Positions 18,650 through 24,286 of a DNA stretch of 24,286 bases are shown here, piece after piece (the first letter of the stretch is position 1; each line of letters starts with the position of its first letter). The stretch comes from Priapulus caudatus (taxonomy: Eukaryota > Priapulida > Priapulimorpha > Priapulimorphida > Priapulidae). A program made the position numbers and the translations under genes. The notes beneath the pieces are model-generated. The model made no database searches. It worked only from the letters and a program-made list of their open reading frames with translations, and was not told the origin of the DNA. The stretch lies in contig NW_014577076.1 of assembly GCF_000485595.1 (NCBI RefSeq), forward strand, positions 88,630-112,915, in the 5' to 3' direction.

Positions 18650-19234
18650 GTAAATAAACCCATCAATGGCTGTAAATCCAATAATAATCACCATAATGAT
18701 AATTAGGATAATAATGATAATATAGCCTAATACTACCCTCTTGATTACTACTCAAAAATAAATTGGTAGGCGATTTGAGTGGGTTTCAAATGATCTTCAC
18801 TTAACGCCATGCAGTCATTTTAGCATAATGATTTCATGATGTTGATCCCTCTTACGGTGCTACTAAATGCTAGAAGAGTCGATAGGCCTACTGTAGTAGG
18901 TTTACTTGTCACATATCAACGTAAACTTTCTCATAACTCAATTATGAGCTAAGATTATTTTGGCAGAATAATGCGTGGACCGCCAACCTAGTTTATGATC
19001 GAAATTTTAGTCGCGTGCAAAAATTTTGGGAAAATTGATATAAACGCAATTAGAGACTAACAGTATACTGACGGCACTATATCTGTAGCTCATATTAGAG
19101 GAGAGGTTGTGACGGTTTACCACTACATATGTATTGCTGGCAAATGTTTGTTAGTGATAGCAACAGTTACTGTACAATCTAGATTTTAGGTTTCACGATA
19201 ACATCCTGTGGGTATTTGATTGGCGTTTATGTAG
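18650..19234 (+). other. Integrin intron 3
   Basis: 585 bases. An AAT/GATAAT-rich patch lies at about 18677-18722, and no other element is recognised. It ends tttatgtag. Confidence 0.8.
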
Positions 19235-19361
19235 GTATGCGGTCACCTGTGGCGGAACCGTAGACGACGGCTGAACTATGTAAATGGTCTCTGCTTTTAT
19301 ATTGACCCCAGTACTCGAGGAAGATGGAGAATTATTCCAAACTCACCCCTCTGGATTAAAA
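19235..19361 (+). CDS. Integrin alpha exon 4: end of blade 2 and following loop
   Basis: It reads VCGHLWRNRRRRLNYVNGLCFYIDPST, equivalent to the TCGHRWKN...GGCYG region of alpha4-type chains, with C145 and C163 positioned to pair. R150-R155 form an arginine cluster. The exon ends IIPNSPLWIK plus one base, at donor A|GTAAAC. The cysteine usual just after this proline in relatives is not present. The choice of this frame rests on exact phase matching at both ends; the other two frames contain stops. Confidence 0.85.
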
Positions 19362-19428
19362 GTAAACAAAAAAAATTATTAACGAAATTATGATTATTTC
19401 GTTTATTTTAATAATAAAATGTAATGAT

Positions 19429-19460
<32 letters not shown>

Positions 19461-19739
19461 TTATAACGAAGACAACAATTATTATATTTATATGCCCAAA
19501 TAAGTGCATTTTTTAGATTGTATAAGTTATAAGCCTCTTACTGTGCATCAGCAAGCAATAATAATTCAATGAAGAATTTCACAGTAATTAAGTTATTCTT
19601 CACAAAATTATTGAATTACCTTAGATAGCGTAAAATATATATCATGTCACATAACGAGACAGATTATAATTTAGTACCATTATGTACCAGTGGGTTCAAT
19701 CTTTCCTAAGTGTATTACATTTACACAAATCTTTTGCAG
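19362..19739 (+). other. Integrin intron 4 with (AT)n microsatellite
   Basis: 378 bases, strongly AT-rich, with a run of about 14 TA units at 19429-19456 inside an imperfect palindrome (aataattat.../...ataattatta). It ends cttttgcag. Confidence 0.85.
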
Positions 19740-19810
19740 GACTTCAAGGGAAAGATACATATTATCAATATTTTTTAGCAGTGGCCGGATTTTCTGTCCA
19801 CATCACACAG
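19740..19810 (+). CDS. Integrin alpha exon 5: blade 3 FG strand
   Basis: It encodes RLQGKDTYYQYFLAVAGFSVHITQ. AGFSVHIT corresponds to the CQAGxSxxFT strand of blade 3, but the family cysteine is replaced by alanine/valine. The acceptor is ttttgcag and the donor CAG|GTAAAC, phase 0. Confidence 0.88.
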
Positions 19811-20144
19811 GTAAACACGTAAACGTACGAGGAGTTAAATAAGAATATGTCAATAATCATCAATCTATTAACTATAACTTGTTGAGAAGTTGTGACATAT
19901 AGTCTATGCGTGTAAATGCGTCGTTATAACCGTGAGCGAGAATAAAAATGTACATGGGGAAAATTTACAAGTTTTAATTAAAAATTCGCTTTTAATTGCG
20001 TCACGAACAATAAATAATTACGTGCTAGTAGAAGTCGGGTTGAGGTCAAAGAGACCTTTTGGCAAAATTTCCTTAGGTAAAGCAATAACAGCAAGGGTTG
20101 TAAAGAGAATTAAGTGTTGACATATTCTTGTTGCAACGTTTTAG
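19811..20144 (+). other. Integrin intron 5
   Basis: 334 bases. The open frame starting near 19932 is within the intron and has no family resemblance. It ends acgttttag. Confidence 0.8.
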
Positions 20145-20196
20145 GATTCGAACAAGGAAATCCTGTTTGGTGTGCCAGGAGCTGACAATTTCAGGG
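20145..20196 (+). CDS. Integrin alpha exon 6: blade 3 GAP strand
   Basis: A 52-base micro-exon reading DSNKEILFGVPGADNFRG. LFGVPGADNFRG matches the VLGGPGSYFWQG / IVFGAPGTYNWKG turn that closes blade 3 in integrin alpha chains. The donor is G|GTAATA, phase 1. Confidence 0.9.
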
Positions 20197-20516
20197 GTAA
20201 TATATGAACTATGACAGCATGCATGCTAAATAATGGTTGTTAAATCGTTGTTATGACCGTAGGGTCTTGGTAATAATCAACGCGATCGGGTAACATGAGG
20301 ATAGTCACACCGGCATATAGACAGACAAGCTTAACATTCATAACTGTGCGAAAGGATTTAGTATAAGCTGAATTAACACACATGAACTTACACATATTGT
20401 TGTAGCAAAAATGAACCGATAGACATGCAACCGTCTAGATCTTGGGTGAGTAGGCCTATATGCCCTTTTTATGCCCCTAGTAAGAACTTAGTCCTGTCCG
20501 AATGCGTCTTTTACAG
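20197..20516 (+). other. Integrin intron 6
   Basis: 320 bases with no repeat recognised. It ends cttttacag. Confidence 0.8.
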
Positions 20517-20606
20517 GCACCGCAATAGCAAGTAAATATGGAAACGAATCGTTTCTCGACATCCCACTCGCACCTTCCCACTACTTTGACACAAGTTCCT
20601 ATTTTG
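20517..20606 (+). CDS. Integrin alpha exon 7: blade 3-4 connection
   Basis: It encodes TAIASKYGNESFLDIPLAP then SHYFDTSSYFG. The SSYFG end is the start of the FG strand of blade 4 (compare DDSYLGYS). NES is a potential glycosylation site. The donor is TTTG|GTAGGT, phase 1. Confidence 0.88.
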
Positions 20607-21250
20607 GTAGGTAATGCTTACTCATTGGGCAAGATTAATAAACTGTATGCCGTGGCTACGCTTCCGGTTACCGGATGCTCAGCTCCCAGGCTACGCGTTC
20701 GGTCATATATTTCTTATTGAACCCAACTATATTTTTTCAGTAAAAAACAATAAACAATAAGTTTTTACCATAATATTACTTACCTTTAGGTATTTTATCC
20801 AAAAAAGTGTTTTTTTTTAACTTTTGAAGCAATAGTAAATCCAGTAAAATCTACGATTTGAAAGGGGCGTGGCCTAATCGTGACGTAGATTTGGGAAACT
20901 GTGCTGAGCTTTGTAATGGATGACCGGACGCGTAGCCATTGCGCGAATTGACCAATAAAATGTATTGTCTTAGAATGTAGATATAGAAATTTTATATTAC
21001 GGATCTTTAAATTGTTTAAATTTAGTTATTGAAGTCTTATTGGTCATTGGATTAAATTGTGTTTTGATTAGTGTAGTAGAGCGAATACGAAATAATACAT
21101 CGATTATATGTATAATAATTATACAAATACGTATAATTGGTCTATTATTATACGTATGTATATTATTACATTAATTGATAACTTTATTTGAATATGATCA
21201 ATCAATCGCAAACAATTACCTCCTTAAATTGAGAATGACATTTTATATAG
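20607..21250 (+). other. Integrin intron 7
   Basis: 644 bases containing a candidate inverted-repeat element (20689-20937). A poly-T tract lies at about 20809-20818, and an AT-rich palindromic patch (tataataattata, tattattatacgta) around 21108-21170. It ends tttatatag. Confidence 0.8.
20689..20937. mobile_element. Candidate MITE in integrin intron 7
   Basis: The 18-bp ends ggctacgcgttcggtcat (20689-20706) and its inverted copy atgaccggacgcgtagcc (20920-20937) differ at one base and are 249 bases apart end to end. An extra direct copy of ggctacgcttccgg lies just outside at 20654. No target duplication is seen, so transposition is inferred only from the terminal symmetry. Confidence 0.4.
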
Positions 21251-21336
21251 GTTACTCCACCACTTCCGGCAAATTAACGCAAGACAGTTTAACCTACTAC
21301 GCAGCAGGAGCCCCGCGACTGCATAATCACGGAGAG
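21251..21336 (+). CDS. Integrin alpha exon 8: blade 4
   Basis: It reads GYSTTSGKLTQDSLTYYAAGAPRLHNHGE. YS...GAPR is the FG-GAP repeat of blade 4. Against the calcium loop DxNxDxxxD of integrins such as alpha-V, positions 1, 3 and 9 are K264, T266 and Y272; only D268 remains. The acceptor is tatag and the donor GAG|GTAGAT, phase 0. Confidence 0.92.
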
Positions 21337-21625
21337 GTAGATATGATCAGAAGTAGATAATAGGGAATAAGGGTTAATAGTTCCCTATTATCTACTTTTA
21401 ATATGATCCAAACACCTGACACAATCGTTTATGTATACACTACAGAGAAAATAAATACATCGCTAGACATAATAGCATGACCAGGACCATGGGTGGCTGC
21501 AGAATAACGATAAAGAAATAAACTAATAAGGAAAAGAAAGAAGGAACGTTGCAGAGCTGGGTGAGGGAACAAATCCAGTAGAGTTTGGTTTTATTCAATA
21601 CGTCTTGCGTCACAATTTTGGCCAG
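21337..21625 (+). other. Integrin intron 8 with hairpin insertion
   Basis: 289 bases. It contains the hairpin at 21352-21396 and ends ttggccag. Confidence 0.8.
21341..21408. mobile_element. Short hairpin insertion flanked by 8-bp direct repeats
   Basis: The arms agtagataatagggaa (21352-21367) and ttccctattatctact (21381-21396) are perfect inverted 16-mers with a 13-base loop. The direct repeat atatgatc lies at 21341-21348 and 21401-21408. The layout parallels the 4861-4907 hairpin, though the arm sequences differ. Confidence 0.55.
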
Positions 21626-21730
21626 GTATTCGTATATCGAACAGAGTATCTCCATAATAGAACGGACATAACAACAAGGCCTGGAATACAGATTGTCAAG
21701 CGATTCATGGGCGATCATCCGTCACCACAA
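21626..21730 (+). CDS. Integrin alpha exon 9: blade 4-5 connection
   Basis: It begins VFVYRTEYL, the outer strand that closes blade 4 (compare GKAYIF). It continues NRTDITTRPGIQIVKRFMGD and ends HPSPQ at donor CAA|GTAAGT. NRT is a potential N-glycosylation site. The exon is phase 0 at both ends. Confidence 0.88.
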
Positions 21731-22063
21731 GTAAGTGCAGAGTTATTGCATAATATTTACAGGAAGAATGGCATAAATTATTTCACATTACATAGCTTTT
21801 AATATAAATAGTACCAGAGACCCTATATACTGTATACTATATAAGTATGTAGGGTGTTTGATAGTACCCTGCCCAGTATCAATGTCGTTTATAGAGCACA
21901 CGATGTTAGAGCGAATGTAGCTCTAAGAAACGGTAATGTGTTATGCATAATTTAGTCTTGCTTAGTTTTGTCTTCGGGATAGAGAGGAGGCAAACGGCTA
22001 TAGATCCATGTGCCCGTCATAGGCTCCTCTCCTTTATTCAATCTTTCTAACTTTGATCTGCAG
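21731..22063 (+). other. Integrin intron 9
   Basis: 333 bases, with no element recognised. It ends with a good polypyrimidine tract and cag (ctttgatctgcag). Confidence 0.85.
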
Positions 22064-22201
22064 TTTGGGGAATACTTTGGTGCCGCAGTATGCGCAGTTG
22101 ACATCAATGGAGACAGTATGGACGACCTATTGGTGGGGGCGCCACAGTACAGCGTGATTGGAGACGAGGGTCGTGTCTACGTATATATCACAGAAGGATT
22201 G
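22064..22201 (+). CDS. Integrin alpha exon 10: blade 5 with calcium-binding loop
   Basis: It reads FGEYFGAAVCAVDINGDSMDDLLVGAPQ, then GDEGRVYVYITEGL. D333, N335, D337 and D341 form the intact DxNxDxxxD calcium loop of an integrin propeller blade. This is the strongest integrin match in the window and is closest to the alpha4-type YFGASVCAVD region. The donor is TTG|GTCAGT (weaker than the others), phase 0. Confidence 0.95.
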
Positions 22202-23985
22202 GTCAGTGAATTATTATCTTACGTACACAAATAAACGTACTTTGTTGTAGATGATATGTGGTATTCGGGATGTCACTCATTTAGTTAGAGAGCCACGAAG
22301 ATTCAATGGTTTGGCAGTAGCGAATTAGGTGGGTGCGTATGGTTAGGGCGATTAACTACCACGATAGTTTGAGTAGACATTTCGTTGCGAGATTGGCAGT
22401 ATTTTCATGTATAGGAAAAATGCGCCGCACAGCATAGAAATGACATTGCCCCGTTGTATAAAATAGAGGTATCGGTCCTACCAGTAGTGTGCAGCTATGC
22501 TATAGCTTGTTCTTTCAGAATAGCGATCTCTCAGAGAGCAAATGGACGCCAGCAGCACAAATTCTAACGTTTTCGGCTGAAATTCGTTTTTCTTGCCAGC
22601 CTAGACTCTTACGCACGTACACGCGTGCGCGAGTGATCATAGAACCACACGCGTAGGTGTCATATATAACTTACTATTTTAGCGTGCAGTGACATTAACG
22701 ATGGCAACGTTGCGAGGTTTCAAAATTTTGGCAATTATAGTTGCAGGAATAAATAAAATTACGTTTTGCGGATTGCGATCATGGTTAAATACAAAATATA
22801 CTAACAATAAAACTAAGGATGCCAATGCGACCTTTAGTTTCACTAATGTTTAATGACGCATGTCCATCGCAGTGGGAAAGAGACCAGGGGCATTTTTTGT
22901 GATAAAAAAGGTTAAAGCTGTCAAATAATCGAGAATTTGTCAAATGCTGGAATGACTTTAAATCCTGGAGAAGAGTGCGCGCACTTTCATCACACTTTCG
23001 TAAAAGCCACACCGCTGAGATACTGAATTTAATAAAATTATGAGAAAACGCATTGTGCTGGAGTATATCCTACACATGGTGCGTCCATTTTTACAATTCA
23101 GAAAGATACGGGACTGTGCATCAAAATTGCCATAAATTCGAATTTAAAGTGTGTTCAAGGCTGTCGCTGGTGATCTTTCCAAATAACTGGTTTTTAGAAT
23201 TTATATACTCCTAAAACGCGCATCAGACTCTGTGGGCCCACTGCATATTGCATCATATATGGAAGCACATGGAAGACAGTTTGCTGAAATGGTACTAATA
23301 TATATCGTACTTGAAAAATAGAAGCATAATTTGTCACACTGGGGATTACAGAAGATTGTGTGTTAAATTAATACAAAATTAATGCTCAAGAATCAGCCAG
23401 CAACTCGGAAAATCGCAATTAAATACCCGGATAATAATTAAGGCTGTCAGTATTGATTTAATGCATCGTTTTTACAATTTAGCTTGAGACCTAAATTGTG
23501 TAAGCATTACACAGTCTAGCACAACATTCTTCTAGAAGACAATTTGTTCATCGTTAGAAGTTGGACATCGTTATTTTGCCGAGTGACAAAGGCACATATT
23601 TACATATAGTCGTATTCAATTTGTTCCATGAGACATGATATCCCATTCTACAGCTTTTCAGTCAAGGAATGTGTATACCTAAAAAATATGGAGAGAATAT
23701 ATACATATATATAACATGACTATTTCCCATGAGCAATCTCGCTGTGCATAAGTGTATCGCGTTGTATTTGGGATAGGGCTTTACATACATCTCTATTAGC
23801 AAATAATTTGGTCATTAAAGATATGATGAGTTAATAATATAAAAATATAATAAATAAAGATATGTTTAAACCTATGCTAGGCGGACAGTTGATCATCTTC
23901 AATTTTCATTTGCAAACAATATATCAATTCGTATTCAAAAATTCGTATTCAGCAAATATGATTTTGGTTAAAATCACGTTCAACG

Positions 23986-24044
<59 letters not shown>

Positions 24045-24286
24045 AGACACATATAATCAGGAGTGAATCATAATAGATCTATAATAATAATAGTAATAAT
24101 AATAACAACAACAACCAAGTAATAATAATATTAATAATATATCTGTTATTGTTGCACTCGTGATATTAATGTATCCGCCGTGGCTGGCTCTTTAACTGAT
24201 ATGTAAAACATATTCTGGTCATGAACTCTGTGGCTAAATTATGCTCACCGCCATCAATTATTCAATCAACCTAACTATCTATCTAG
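22202..24286 (+). other. Integrin intron 10 (open at right edge)
   Basis: No exon for blade 6 (expected FG...GDxNxDG...GAP) is recognised in these 2,085 bases. The gene therefore has a long intron here or continues beyond the window. A possible acceptor at about 22519 (ttctttcag) is followed by an open frame without family likeness. Much of the right half is AT-rich. Confidence 0.6.
23988..24042. repeat. (ATT)n trinucleotide microsatellite
   Basis: About 18 uninterrupted ATT units, followed at 24080-24140 by degenerate AAT/AAC-rich DNA. Confidence 0.95.

Larger units (their letters stand above)
17683..22201 (+). other. Integrin alpha gene, span of the ten visible coding exons
   Basis: Ten exons join in frame, through phases 2,1,0,1,0,1,1,0,0, to 1,098 coding bases, exactly 366 codons. 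They give a signal peptide and the first five blades of the seven-bladed integrin alpha beta-propeller. No alpha-I domain is inserted between blades 2 and 3. Integrin alpha chains pair with a beta chain at the plasma membrane to bind extracellular matrix or cell-surface ligands. Family traits recalled from memory (CGHxW in blade 2, YFGAAVCAVDINGD and EEGRVYVY-like GDEGRVYVYI in blade 5) look most like the alpha4/alpha9 group, while SGK...GAPR in blade 4 recalls the laminin-binding group. The subclass is therefore inference. Blades 6-7, the thigh, calf, membrane and tail segments lie beyond 24286 or in unrecognised exons. Confidence 0.92.

Overview
The window looks like nuclear DNA of a marine or other non-insect invertebrate animal. 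The genes are split by GT-AG introns, the intergenic DNA is full of microsatellites and minisatellites, and there are interstitial TTAGGG (not TTAGG) telomere-type arrays. The species cannot be named from the sequence alone. Three protein-coding genes are supported, all incomplete here: (1) the last two exons of a phenylalanine-hydroxylase-like aromatic amino acid hydroxylase on + (1158-1863); (2) the first coding exon of a rhodopsin-family GPCR, most like adenosine receptors, on - (7884-8344); (3) the first ten coding exons of an integrin alpha chain on + (17683-22201), whose remainder lies beyond the right edge. Nothing in the sequence suggests these three unrelated genes act in one pathway.

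Layout: 1-1157 is upstream intron or flank of the hydroxylase, with TG-rich DNA and a small insertion between 19-bp direct repeats. 1158-2277 holds the hydroxylase 3' end, a TGACG-rich 68-bp tandem repeat in its 3' UTR, and an AATAAA. 2368-3366 is a repeat cluster (foldback hairpin, GTACACGC decamer array, 46-bp satellite, tRNA-like SINE piece with a TTAGGG tail). 3367-7761 shows no gene, only a 47-bp hairpin insertion. 7762-8740 is a hairpin, the GPCR exon and its CpG-rich 5' flank. 9310-10303 is a second repeat cluster that carries the same decamer array in the same orientation and the same 46-bp satellite in the opposite orientation. 10323-12230 and 14768-16609 are two copies of one roughly 1.9-kb non-coding sequence. 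Between them lie a CAGA microsatellite, a TIR-bounded element carrying a TTAGGG array, and a hAT-type MITE with a perfect 8-bp target duplication. 16691-24286 is the integrin gene with its upstream DNA.

I found no convincing previously undescribed protein system. The most unusual observations are structural: the two 1.9-kb copies differ almost only by single-base indels (an assembly or haplotype warning), the hydroxylase coding end appears to run into a minisatellite, several tiny hairpin insertions are flanked by short direct repeats, telomere-like arrays sit inside mobile-element-like bodies, and the integrin chain lacks a propeller disulfide and one calcium loop.
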